Source: JAQBDA01 sp041301185 (lineage in GTDB: Bacteria; Chloroflexota; Anaerolineae; Anaerolineales; UBA4823). From it: 13,405 nt of DNA. The position numbers were made by a program, and so were the translations under genes. The notes beneath the pieces were generated by a model. That model made no database searches. It was not told the DNA's origin and saw nothing but the letters and a program-made list of their open reading frames with translations. Positions 1 through 7,690 of this stretch are shown here, in pieces; the first letter of the stretch is position 1, and each line of letters opens with the position of its first letter. Location: NCBI GenBank assembly GCA_041301185.1, contig JBFYSV010000234.1, positions 1-13,405 of the forward strand. Direction: 5' to 3'.

Positions 1-611
1 TCGGTCTGGAGGAATACACAGAGATCGACCGCTACTGCCGGGATAAAGGCCTTCAGTGGTTCGCCTCTTGCTGGGATGAAGACTCGGTGGATTTCATCGA
101 ACAGTTCTCACCCCCCTGCTACAAAATCGCTTCAGCCTGCCTGACTGACATCCCCCTCTTGGATAAATTCCGCCAGACTGGCAGAGCCGCCATCCTCTCA
201 ACCGGCATGTCCACAATGGAGGAGATCGGGTCTGCGGTAGGGGTATTGGATAAACAAAATTTGCTGATTGCCCACAGCACCAGCACCTATCCCTGCCCGC
301 CAGAGGAGCTGAACCTGCGCATGATCCCCAGCCTGAAAGAGGCCTTTGACTGCCCGGTTGGTTACTCGGGTCATGAAGTTGGTCTGCAGACCACATTTGC
401 AGCCGTCACCCTGGGCGCGGCTTTTATTGAGCGCCACATCACCCTGGATCGCGCCTTATGGGGCAGCGACCAGGCCGCTTCTGTCGAGCCGTGGGGCTTG
501 ATGCGTCTGGTGCGCGATATTCGCGTGATCGAGCGCGCCCTGGGCGATGGACAAAAACGTGTGTACGAGAGTGAGATGAAAGCCCGCCAAAAGCTGCGCC
601 GCAATCATTAG
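1..611 (+). CDS. NeuB-type nonulosonate synthase, SAF-less, 5'-truncated
   Basis: The reading frame is open from base 3 to the TAG at 609-611, giving 202 residues; the N-terminus lies outside the window. NeuB enzymes condense phosphoenolpyruvate with a six-carbon N-acyl amino sugar (or its phosphate) to give a nine-carbon sialic-acid-like sugar in the cytoplasm. Family motifs are visible: FASCWDEDSVDF, KIASACLTD, ILSTGMSTMEEI, HSTSTYPCPP, GYSGHEVG and IERHITLDR. The two His of the last pair of motifs are the expected divalent-metal ligands. The segment before the C-terminus reads GSDQAASVEP where typical NeuB has GPDHAASLEP. The protein stops shortly after the TIM barrel (KLRRNH), so it lacks the C-terminal SAF (antifreeze-like) domain present in the second NeuB of this window. 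An internal GTG at 87 is not the real start, because the homology continues upstream of it. The family call is secure; the exact sugar made is unknown. Confidence 0.9.
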   Translation, partial: GLEEYTEIDRYCRDKGLQWFASCWDEDSVDFIEQFSPPCYKIASACLTDIPLLDKFRQTGRAAILSTGMSTMEEIGSAVGVLDKQNLLIAHSTSTYPCPPEELNLRMIPSLKEAFDCPVGYSGHEVGLQTTFAAVTLGAAFIERHITLDRALWGSDQAASVEPWGLMRLVRDIRVIERALGDGQKRVYESEMKARQKLRRNH

Positions 612-646
612 CTGCCATCAACAATAGCACAACCCATCATAAAATC

Positions 647-652
647 AGAGGA
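647..652 (+). promoter_or_regulatory. Ribosome binding site of sat-cysC
   Basis: AGAGGA lies 8 nt before the ATG at 661. It is the only gene-start signal in the 49-bp gap after the first NeuB gene. No hairpin followed by a T-run is visible in this gap, so transcription probably runs through it. Confidence 0.6.
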
Positions 653-660
653 AATTCATA

Positions 661-2442
661 ATGTCAAAATCAAACAACAAATTAATCACCCCATACGGCG
701 GCAAGCTGGTCAACCTGATGGTCAGCAATGAAGAGCGCCAGGAGCTCATCGAACGCTCCAAACGCCTGCCTTCCGTGCAGATCTCTGCCCGTGCCTTATG
801 CGATCTGGAGCTACTCGCAACCGGCGCTTTTTCACCCCTCGACCGCTTTATGAAGAAAGCAGACTACGAGCGAGTTCTGACCGAAATGCGCCTCACCGAT
901 GGAACGCTCTTCCCCATACCAGTTACATTGCCGGTGGACGAGAGCGCTTTGCCGACCTGGGGCGAGCAGATCACGCTGAGCGATGCGCGCAACAACACCA
1001 TCGCCATCATGCAGATCGAGGATGTCTATCACTACGACCCGCAGCGGGAAGCGCGCCTGGTCCTCGGCACAACCGACCCGCGCCACCCCTTGATCTCCGA
1101 GATGGGTCGCTGGGGCAAAGTCTACGTCACCGGTGAGCTCAAAGTGATCGACCTGCCCCGCTACCACGATTTCATCGATCTGCGCCGCACGCCCGCACAG
1201 GTGCGTGCCGCTTTAGAGAAAATGGGGCACGCCAATGTTGTTGCCTTCCAGACCCGCAACCCGATGCACCGCATCCACGAAGAGCTGACCAAGCGCGCCG
1301 CAGAAGAAGTCGACGGCAGCCTGCTTATCCATCCTGTGGTCGGCTTGACCAAGCCCGGCGATGTGGATCACTACACCCGCGTGCGCGTTTACCGCGCCCT
1401 GGTTGAGAATTACTACGATTCAAGCAAAACCATGCTCAGCCTGCTGCCGCTTGCTATGCGCATGGCAGGTCCGAGAGAAGCACTCTGGCATGCCCTCATC
1501 CGCCGCAATTACGGCGCAAATCACTTCATTATCGGGCGCGATCATGCTGGCCCTGGTAACGACAGCCAGGGGCGACCGTTCTACGGTCCTTACGAAGCGC
1601 AAGCCATGCTGACCCAGTATGCTGAAGAGTTGGGGGTACAGCCGGTCGAGTTCAAAGCCCTGGTCTACATGGCTGATGAAGACCGCTACGAGGAAAACAC
1701 CAAAGTGCCCGAAGATGCACATGTCTATGAAATTTCAGGGACGCAGGTGCGCGAGGATTATCTTGCCAAGGGCATCTCCCTGCCGGAGTGGTTCACCCGC
1801 AAGGAGACATCTGAGATACTGCAGCAGATGTACCCGCCGCGCCACAAGCAAGGCTTCTGCATCTGGTTCACAGGCCTGAGCGGGTCTGGCAAATCAACCA
1901 CAGCTGAAGTGCTCACCTCATTACTGCTCGAGCGCGGCAAGCAGATCACCGTCCTGGACGGTGATGTCGTCCGCACCCACCTCTCCAAAGGGCTGGGCTT
2001 CTCGCGCGAAGACCGTGATGTCAATATCCTGCGCATCGGTTTTGTCGCCGGCGAGATCGCTCGCCACGGCGGGGCGGTGATCTGCGCGGCCATCAGCCCG
2101 TACCGCTCCACCCGCAATGAAGCCCGGAAAATGGTTGGCGAAGAGCGTTTCATTGAGGTGTTTGTCAATACACCCATCGATGTTTGCGAGCAGCGTGATG
2201 TGAAGGGTCTGTATGCCCGGGCTCGCCGCGGCCAGATCACCGGCTTCACCGGTGTGGACGATCCCTACGAAGAGCCAGTGAACCCCGAGCTCACCCTGCA
2301 AACCGTGGAGACCTCACCCGAAGAAAACGCCTATTTCATCCTGCAATTCCTGGAAGATCGCGGCTTTATACAATCGGATAGCAACGATAAAGATCACACC
2401 CCGGATAACCAACCGGCTGCCCAGGTGGAAACGCAGGCTTAG
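661..2442 (+). CDS. sat/cysC: Bifunctional ATP sulfurylase / APS kinase (PAPS synthase)
   Basis: This 593-residue cytoplasmic enzyme converts sulfate plus ATP to APS and then phosphorylates APS to PAPS, the donor used by sulfotransferases. Residues about 1-390 are the ATP sulfurylase, with the nucleotide-binding motif QTRNPMHRIH (197-206) and GRDHAG (292-297). Residues about 397-570 are the APS kinase, with the P-loop GLSGSGKST (405-413), LDGDVVR (432-438), FSREDRDVN (447-455) and ISPYRSTR (478-485), where the Ser is the usual phospho-acceptor position. All catalytic motifs in both halves look intact. The last 20 residues are a polar tail. A sulfurylase-then-kinase order is known from bacteria such as Aquifex. 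There is no sulfite or APS reductase nearby, and a sulfotransferase lies at the other end of the cluster. I therefore infer that PAPS is made here for glycan sulfation rather than for cysteine synthesis. Confidence 0.96.
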   Translation: MSKSNNKLITPYGGKLVNLMVSNEERQELIERSKRLPSVQISARALCDLELLATGAFSPLDRFMKKADYERVLTEMRLTDGTLFPIPVTLPVDESALPTWGEQITLSDARNNTIAIMQIEDVYHYDPQREARLVLGTTDPRHPLISEMGRWGKVYVTGELKVIDLPRYHDFIDLRRTPAQVRAALEKMGHANVVAFQTRNPMHRIHEELTKRAAEEVDGSLLIHPVVGLTKPGDVDHYTRVRVYRALVENYYDSSKTMLSLLPLAMRMAGPREALWHALIRRNYGANHFIIGRDHAGPGNDSQGRPFYGPYEAQAMLTQYAEELGVQPVEFKALVYMADEDRYEENTKVPEDAHVYEISGTQVREDYLAKGISLPEWFTRKETSEILQQMYPPRHKQGFCIWFTGLSGSGKSTTAEVLTSLLLERGKQITVLDGDVVRTHLSKGLGFSREDRDVNILRIGFVAGEIARHGGAVICAAISPYRSTRNEARKMVGEERFIEVFVNTPIDVCEQRDVKGLYARARRGQITGFTGVDDPYEEPVNPELTLQTVETSPEENAYFILQFLEDRGFIQSDSNDKDHTPDNQPAAQVETQA

Positions 2443-2455
2443 CCGCTCAACTGGA

Positions 2456-3331
2456 ATGCCAAATCTACCTGAACTTTTCGATCTTAGCGGCCGCGTCGCG
2501 GTCGTAACCGGCGGAGCGGGCTTGCTTGGGGCAGAGTTCTGCCGCACGCTCGCCCTGGCTGGAGCACGCCTGGTAATCGCCGATCTGGAGCCAGCTAAAG
2601 CCCGCGCCCTGGCGCAAGAGCTCAACCAGGCTGGTTTGCAGGCGAGCAGCGTGCCCACCGATGTAGCCGATGAACAATCGGTGCATCAGATGGTGCAAAC
2701 CACCCTGGTCACCTATGGTCGCCTGGACATCCTGGTTAATAGTGCTGCACTGGACCCGAAATTCGATCCAGGTCACCACGAGGAGAGACAGGTTGGGGAG
2801 CACAGCTCAACCTCAACCTACCCAACCTCTCGCCCTCCCTATGATTTGACCTTTGAAAACTATCCTGTGGAGCTATGGAATCAAGCCCTGGCGGTCAACC
2901 TGACCGGCTTGTTCCTGTGCTGCCAGGCTGCTTCCCGCCCCATGCTGGTGCAAGGTAGTGGGGTAATCATCAACCTCTCATCGATCTACGGGTTGGCAGC
3001 CCCAGACCAGCGCCTGTACCAGCGCGAAGGTCAGCCGCCACAGTACAAGCCGATCTACTACTCGGTCACCAAGGCGGGGGTGATCGGCCTGACCCGCTAC
3101 CTGGCTGCCTATTACGCCGGCAAGAATATCCGCGTGAACACCCTCTCTCCAGGCGGCGTATATAACAATCACGATGAAGATTTCGTGCAGGCGTATTCTG
3201 CCCGCGCCATCCTGGGGCGCATGGCCTATAAAGATGACATGAACGGCGCGTTGCTCTTTCTGGCCTCCGACGCGTCTGCCTACATGACCGGCGCCAACCT
3301 GGTGGTGGACGGCGGCTGGACGACCTGGTGA
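2456..3331 (+). CDS. Short-chain dehydrogenase/reductase, PtmA-like
   Basis: A 291-residue classical SDR with the Rossmann cofactor motif TGGAGLLG (18-25), NSAA (95-98), the catalytic Ser pair in NLSSIYG (173-179) and the catalytic YSVTK (Tyr202, Lys206). The phrases APDQRLYQ, LSPGGVYN and GANLVVDGG resemble the PtmA oxidoreductases of Campylobacter and similar glycan clusters. The gene sits 4 bp before the CMP-nonulosonate synthetase, the same pairing as ptmA-ptmB in Campylobacter flagellin glycosylation. The exact substrate of PtmA-type enzymes is not firmly settled; it is probably a sugar or sugar acid in the nonulosonate pathway. The start at 2456 is placed by family alignment; it has only a weak ribosome site and follows the sat-cysC stop by 13 bp, so coupling is likely. 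Odd feature: residues about 105-129 form a Ser/Pro/Thr-rich loop that the family does not normally have, encoded by DNA with an inverted repeat. Confidence 0.88.
   Translation: MPNLPELFDLSGRVAVVTGGAGLLGAEFCRTLALAGARLVIADLEPAKARALAQELNQAGLQASSVPTDVADEQSVHQMVQTTLVTYGRLDILVNSAALDPKFDPGHHEERQVGEHSSTSTYPTSRPPYDLTFENYPVELWNQALAVNLTGLFLCCQAASRPMLVQGSGVIINLSSIYGLAAPDQRLYQREGQPPQYKPIYYSVTKAGVIGLTRYLAAYYAGKNIRVNTLSPGGVYNNHDEDFVQAYSARAILGRMAYKDDMNGALLFLASDASAYMTGANLVVDGGWTTW
2787..2831 (+). repeat. Imperfect inverted repeat inside the SDR gene
   Basis: The arms 2787-2797 and 2821-2831 pair at 10 of 11 positions (core GGTTGGG / CCCAACC) around a 23-nt loop. The loop and right arm contain near-repeats of TCAACC at 2807-2812 and 2813-2818, followed by CCCAACC. 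The element sits exactly in the stretch encoding the extra loop of the SDR protein, which suggests an in-frame insertion rather than ordinary coding drift. Confidence 0.5.
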
Positions 3332-3335
3332 CGCA

Positions 3336-4073
3336 ATGAGCGAAGTGCTGGCTCTCATCCCGGCTCGAGGCGGCTCCAAGAGCATCCCGCGCAAGAATAT
3401 CCGGTCTTTCGCCGGACACCCGCTGATCGCTTACAGCATCGCGGCTGGGCGGGCTGCCGCCACCGTCACCCGGGTGATCGTCTCGACCGATGATGAGCAG
3501 ATCGCTGAGATCTCCCACCAGTACAGAGCGGAGACGCCGTTTCTGCGCCCAGAGGAGATCTCTCAGGATCACACCCCCGACTTGCCGGTCTTCCAGCACG
3601 CCTTGCGCTGGCTGGCAGAGAATGAAGACTACCACCCAGAGATCGTTGTCCAGCTTCGCCCCACATCGCCGCTGCGGCGTGTGATGCACATCGACCAGGC
3701 TGTGTACCGCCTTTTGGAACAACCTCAAGCCGATGCTGTCAGAACCGTATGTGTGCCATTCCAGAACCCGTTCAAGATGTGGCGGATTGCCCCCGACGGT
3801 TTCATGTTCCCGCTGATGCAAACCGAACACCCGGAGCCGTACAACCTGCCCCGCCAGGAGCTGCCCGAGGTGTACTGGCAGACCGGCTATGTGGACATCG
3901 CCTGGGCGGACACCATCCTGGATAAGAACTCAATGACTGGCGAGCGCATCCTGCCGCTGATAATCGATCCCAGTGAGTGGATCGATATCGACTCACCCGA
4001 CGACTGGCAGCGCGCTGAGCGCATGCTCGCCAGTGGTGATATCACTTTAGAAGAGCTAGGATTTTCCGTTTAA
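3336..4073 (+). CDS. neuA: CMP-nonulosonate (acylneuraminate) cytidylyltransferase
   Basis: A 245-residue cytoplasmic enzyme that activates a sialic-acid-like sugar with CTP to its CMP form, the donor for glycosyltransfer. The N-terminal signature is IPARGGSKSIPRKN (8-21), where the glycine-rich loop and Arg/Lys bind CTP. Further motifs are VSTDDEQIA (49-57), QLRPTSPLR (106-114), WQTGYVDI (181-188) and the metal-binding WIDIDSPDDW (215-224). Length is typical for bacterial single-domain CMP-sugar synthetases; there is no extra esterase or phosphatase domain. The start ATG at 3336 follows the SDR stop by 4 bp, and the next gene begins 17 bp after its stop. Which acid it activates (Neu5Ac, legionaminic, pseudaminic or another) cannot be read from the sequence alone. 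The PtmA-like neighbour slightly favours a legionaminic-type acid. Confidence 0.94.
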   Translation: MSEVLALIPARGGSKSIPRKNIRSFAGHPLIAYSIAAGRAAATVTRVIVSTDDEQIAEISHQYRAETPFLRPEEISQDHTPDLPVFQHALRWLAENEDYHPEIVVQLRPTSPLRRVMHIDQAVYRLLEQPQADAVRTVCVPFQNPFKMWRIAPDGFMFPLMQTEHPEPYNLPRQELPEVYWQTGYVDIAWADTILDKNSMTGERILPLIIDPSEWIDIDSPDDWQRAERMLASGDITLEELGFSV

Positions 4074-4079
4074 CCCATT

Positions 4080-4086
4080 GGGAGGT
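4080..4086 (+). promoter_or_regulatory. Strong ribosome binding site of the NeuB-TIM fusion
   Basis: GGGAGGT lies 4 nt before the ATG at 4091. It fixes the start and fits the N-terminal NeuB motif AEIGVNHNG at residues 21-29. Confidence 0.65.
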
Positions 4087-4090
4087 TTGC

Positions 4091-5980
4091 ATGCCCTATA
4101 TTAAAATCGGCGACCGGCTGGTTGGCGATGGTCAACCCACTTACATCATCGCCGAAATCGGAGTCAATCACAACGGACTGATCGATCTGGCAATTGAGTT
4201 AATCGATATCGCAGTCAGCGCTGGCGCTGACGCAGTCAAATTCCAAAAACGCCAGCTAGATAAACTGTATGCCCAAAAATACCTGGACAACGTCAATGCT
4301 GGTGAAAAAACCTTGCGTTACCTGTTACCCATTCTCCAGCAAGTGGAGCTGACGGACGAGGCCTACCACAAAATCGTCGATTACTGCCGCACGAAGAAAA
4401 TCACATTCTTGTGCTCAGCATTCGATCCAGAGAGCGTTGATTTCCTGGAGCACCTGGGGGTCCCGGCGTATAAAGTAGCTTCGGCAGACCTGACCAATTT
4501 ACCCCTTCTGGATTACCTGGCGAAGAAGAAAAAAACCCTGATCCTGTCCACGGGCATGTCGCGCATGGAAGAGGTCGAGATAACTGTCAACTTTCTGAAA
4601 GCTCGCAGCGTTGAATTTGCCCTGCTGCACTGTAACAGCACCTACCCGGCTGCTTTTGAAGATATCAACCTGCGTTTCATGAACCAGCTACGGCGTTTCG
4701 GGGTGCCGGTGGGCTACTCGGGTCACGAGCGCGGCATTGCCGTCTCCACGGTGGCCTCTGCACTGGGGGCGTCGATTATCGAGCGCCACATTACCCTGGA
4801 CCGCACCATGGACGGGCCGGATCACGCCGCCAGCCTGGAACCGCAAGGGTTTTCGAAAATGGTGCGCGATATCCGCCAAGTGAGCATGGCCCTGGGTGCG
4901 GGCGAAGAGAAATTCATCTCGCGGGGCGAAATCCTGAACCGTGAAGTGCTGGGTAAGAGCCTGGTGGCTGCCAGGAACATCCAGCCGGGCGAGGTGATTA
5001 CCGATGAATTGGTAGCGGTAAAAGGACCGGCCCTGGGCATCTCGCCCCAACGCTACCCGGAATTGCTGGGGCGCACTGCCGAGCGAGTGATCGAGCAGGA
5101 TGAGCCATTCCTGGAGCGCGACCTGGGCGTCCGCATCACCCTGGATACCGAGCATATCCTGCCGATGGAGTATGGCTTCACCGTCCGCTTCCGCGATTAC
5201 GAAGATATGCTGGCTTACCAGCCGCGCATGCTGGAGTATCATTTTACCGATCAAGATCTGGACGAGCACTTCCCAGCCGGTAAGTACAATATAAAACTTG
5301 TTGTCCACGCCCCGGAATTTTGGGAACGCACCCTGGTCGATTTGTGCGCCCTGGATGAACGCCAGCGCCGCGATTCGGTCAGGCTGATGCAGAAATCCAT
5401 TAACCTGACCCGTGAGATGGCTCCCTATTTCATTGGCACGCCGAAGGTGATCGTTCACCCGGGTGCAATGAGCCTGGACCATCCCATCCTGGAGCGAGAC
5501 AGGCTGTATGAAAACCTGCGCCGGTCGGTCAATGAGATTGACTTTGCTGGAGTGGAGCTGCTCCTCGAAAACCTGCCGCCTCACCCCTGGTATTTTGGCG
5601 GGCAATGGCTGACCAATGCCTTTATGGACGCCGGCGAGATCAAGGACTTTATCACCTCGCTGGGACTGGACATGTGCTTTGACACCTCCCACTCCAAGCT
5701 ATACTGCAACTGGGCGCACGTGGATTTCTACGAGCAAGTGCAGGTGCTGCTCCCCTATATTCGCCACCTGCATCTTTCGGACGGAGCCGGTCTGGATGGC
5801 GAAGGCTTGCAGATCGGGGAAGGCACCATCGATTGGGTGCGCTTCTTCCGCGTGATCGGCGATTATCACGGCACAATGATCCCCGAAATCTGGCGGGGTC
5901 ACCAACGCCAGGGCGAGGGCTTCCTGATCGCCATCCAGAGGCTATCCAAAGCCTATTTCGCAGCCCGCGCCCAGGGCTAA
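4091..5980 (+). CDS. neuB: NeuB nonulosonate synthase fused to SAF and xylose-isomerase-like TIM barrel
   Basis: A 629-residue three-part protein. Residues 1-275 are a NeuB catalytic barrel: AEIGVNHNG (21-29), KFQKR (50-54), ILSTGMSRMEEV (151-162), GYSGHERG (208-215, metal His212), IERHITLDR (230-238, metal His233) and GPDHAASLEP (242-251). Residues about 280-350 are a SAF domain (KSLVAARNIQPGEVIT, then GISPQ), which in NeuB helps close the active site. Residues about 358-625 form an AP-endonuclease-2/xylose-isomerase-type barrel with likely metal ligands in HAPE (406-409), ENLP (Glu493), DTSHSK (Asp531, His534), HLHLSD (559-564) and PEIW (Glu599). The NeuB part condenses PEP with a 6-carbon amino sugar. 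The second barrel has the look of a sugar isomerase/epimerase, so it may prepare the substrate, but its reaction is unknown. Standard NeuB is about 340-350 residues, so this is a true fusion. The first third has visibly lower GC than the rest. Confidence 0.93.
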   Translation: MPYIKIGDRLVGDGQPTYIIAEIGVNHNGLIDLAIELIDIAVSAGADAVKFQKRQLDKLYAQKYLDNVNAGEKTLRYLLPILQQVELTDEAYHKIVDYCRTKKITFLCSAFDPESVDFLEHLGVPAYKVASADLTNLPLLDYLAKKKKTLILSTGMSRMEEVEITVNFLKARSVEFALLHCNSTYPAAFEDINLRFMNQLRRFGVPVGYSGHERGIAVSTVASALGASIIERHITLDRTMDGPDHAASLEPQGFSKMVRDIRQVSMALGAGEEKFISRGEILNREVLGKSLVAARNIQPGEVITDELVAVKGPALGISPQRYPELLGRTAERVIEQDEPFLERDLGVRITLDTEHILPMEYGFTVRFRDYEDMLAYQPRMLEYHFTDQDLDEHFPAGKYNIKLVVHAPEFWERTLVDLCALDERQRRDSVRLMQKSINLTREMAPYFIGTPKVIVHPGAMSLDHPILERDRLYENLRRSVNEIDFAGVELLLENLPPHPWYFGGQWLTNAFMDAGEIKDFITSLGLDMCFDTSHSKLYCNWAHVDFYEQVQVLLPYIRHLHLSDGAGLDGEGLQIGEGTIDWVRFFRVIGDYHGTMIPEIWRGHQRQGEGFLIAIQRLSKAYFAARAQG

Positions 5981-6023
5981 GCTGGCGTAACAGGCCTGCA
6001 GGACGTACTGCTCGCCTTTCTTT

Positions 6024-7673
6024 ATGGAACAAACTCAATCCGCGTTCTCCCGCATCCAAATCCGGTTAGCTGGCTGGCAGCAGCGCAGGCGTATCGCCAC
6101 CCTGGCGCAGCAGGTCGCCGCGCACGCCCACCCCGACCCATCCCAGCATCCGGTGGTGATCTTCAATGCCTCCACCCGCCTCACCGGGCTGAGCCTCAAC
6201 GCCGCATTTTCGTTGCTCACCGGCTGGAGCCTGCGCCTGGCAGGAGTGCCGGTGGTGCATTTCGTCTGCCAGGCAGGTTTGCAGCCCTGCGTGCTCGGCA
6301 CCAGCCGGGAGGACTACACCAGGCTGCCACCCTGCGCCAACTGCATCGCCCAATCCAGGCGACTGTACAGCGGAGCGGATATGCGCCCGTTCGTGTATCA
6401 AGACGACCCCCATCTCGCTGCCCGCCTTCAAGGATTGAGCGTGGACGAGCTTGGTGGTTTCACCTACGAGTCCCCGCACTTCGCACATCGCACTCCAGCT
6501 ATCCCCCCCATTCCCCTTGGACGCCTGGCGCTGCCCTCCATCCGCTGGGCGCTGCGCCGCCACACCCTGCCGGATGATGACCAAACCCGCTACCTGCTGC
6601 GCCAGTACATCCTATCTGCCCACCAGGTTGCCGTAGAATTTACCGACCTGCTCGATCAGCGGCAGCCGCAGGCGGTGGTAATCTTCAACGCTGCCATGTA
6701 CCCTGAGGCTGCCGCTCGTTGGGTCGCCGGGCAAATGGGCGTGCGCGCCATCTCCCACGAGGTCGGCTTTCAGCAATACTCGACTTTCTTCACCGAGGGC
6801 GAGCCGACCGCTTATCCCATCCATATTCCAAAGGATTTTGAGCTGAACAGCGAGCAAAACGCCCGCCTGGACGCCTACCTGGAGAAGCGCTTCCAGGGCA
6901 AGTTCACCATGGCCGGCATCCAGTTCTGGCCCGAGATGCGCGGCCTGGATGAGGCGTTTTTGAAAAAAGCAGCCGGTTTCAAGCAAATCGTGCCGGTATT
7001 TACCAATGTCGTCTACGATACCAGCCAGGTGCATGCCAATGTCCTCTTCCCGCACATGTTTGCCTGGCTGGACTCCGTTCTGGAGATCATTCGCCAGCAC
7101 CCGGAAACACTGTTTGTCATTCGGGCCCACCCCGATGAGATGCGCCCCGGTACCCGCAAGCTGAGCAACGAGAGCGTGCGCCAGTGGATACAGGATCAAG
7201 GTGCTGACAACCTGCGCAATGTTGTCTTCATCGACTCGCAGGAGTACATCAGCTCCTATGAGCTGGTCCAGAAAGCCAAATTCATCATCGTGTACAACTC
7301 GTCTATTGGGCTGGAAGCCGCCTTGATGGGCGCCAGCGTACTATGCGGCGGGAAAGCCCGTTATACCCAATACTCCATTGTCAACTTTCCACACAGCGCC
7401 AAAGCGTTTCGCCTCCAGGCAGAACAGTTCCTGGACGCAGACACGCTGCAACCGCCGCCGGAGTTTCAGCGCAATGCCCGCCGCTTCTTGTATTACCAGC
7501 TTTACCGTGTTTCTATACCGCTGGGTGATTACATCCAGGCCGCGCCGCGCATGGGCTTTGTGCAGTTACGCCCCTTCACCTGGGAGCAGCTCCTGCCGGG
7601 TAATTCACCTGGTTTGCGCCTGCTGATCGATGGGATTACCCGCCAGCAGCCCTTCCTGGTTCCCGATTCTTGA
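6024..7673 (+). CDS. GT-B glycosyltransferase, capsule/Kdo-transferase-like
   Basis: A 549-residue protein without a signal peptide or clear transmembrane helix. The C-terminal half has features of capsule-synthesis/Kdo-transferase-like GT-B enzymes that use CMP-sugars: VIRAHPDE (365-372), VFIDSQE (401-407), and the donor-site stretch VYNSSIGLEAALMGA (423-437) followed by CGGKARY. The N-terminal half begins after a basic helix with VVIFNAS (44-50) and carries four cysteines (82, 89, 104, 107) in a C-x6-C-x14-C-x2-C pattern. The context of a CMP-sugar synthetase just upstream suggests transfer of the nonulosonic acid to a membrane-linked acceptor at the cytoplasmic face. This is inferred from fold-like motifs and neighbours; the specific family is not certain. 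The start is the only ATG after an in-frame TAA at 5988-5990, and no clear ribosome site precedes it. Confidence 0.72.
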   Translation: MEQTQSAFSRIQIRLAGWQQRRRIATLAQQVAAHAHPDPSQHPVVIFNASTRLTGLSLNAAFSLLTGWSLRLAGVPVVHFVCQAGLQPCVLGTSREDYTRLPPCANCIAQSRRLYSGADMRPFVYQDDPHLAARLQGLSVDELGGFTYESPHFAHRTPAIPPIPLGRLALPSIRWALRRHTLPDDDQTRYLLRQYILSAHQVAVEFTDLLDQRQPQAVVIFNAAMYPEAAARWVAGQMGVRAISHEVGFQQYSTFFTEGEPTAYPIHIPKDFELNSEQNARLDAYLEKRFQGKFTMAGIQFWPEMRGLDEAFLKKAAGFKQIVPVFTNVVYDTSQVHANVLFPHMFAWLDSVLEIIRQHPETLFVIRAHPDEMRPGTRKLSNESVRQWIQDQGADNLRNVVFIDSQEYISSYELVQKAKFIIVYNSSIGLEAALMGASVLCGGKARYTQYSIVNFPHSAKAFRLQAEQFLDADTLQPPPEFQRNARRFLYYQLYRVSIPLGDYIQAAPRMGFVQLRPFTWEQLLPGNSPGLRLLIDGITRQQPFLVPDS

Positions 7674-7690
7674 TTTCGTGAGAGACCAGA

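Noticed and set aside
3066..3830. Open frame on the - strand (254 codons) opposite the SDR and NeuA genes
   Set aside because: It crosses a gene boundary on the other strand, has no recognisable motif, and both + strand genes are clear.
4688..5692. Long open frame on the - strand (334 codons) opposite the NeuB-TIM fusion
   Set aside because: It lies entirely opposite a well-supported gene, shows no recognisable domain, and is a usual shadow of GC-rich codon bias.
5991..6002. Overlapping palindromes CAGGCCTG and CCTGCAGG before the glycosyltransferase
   Set aside because: Too short and with no T-run in register; a terminator or operator cannot be supported, and chance is likely in GC-rich DNA.
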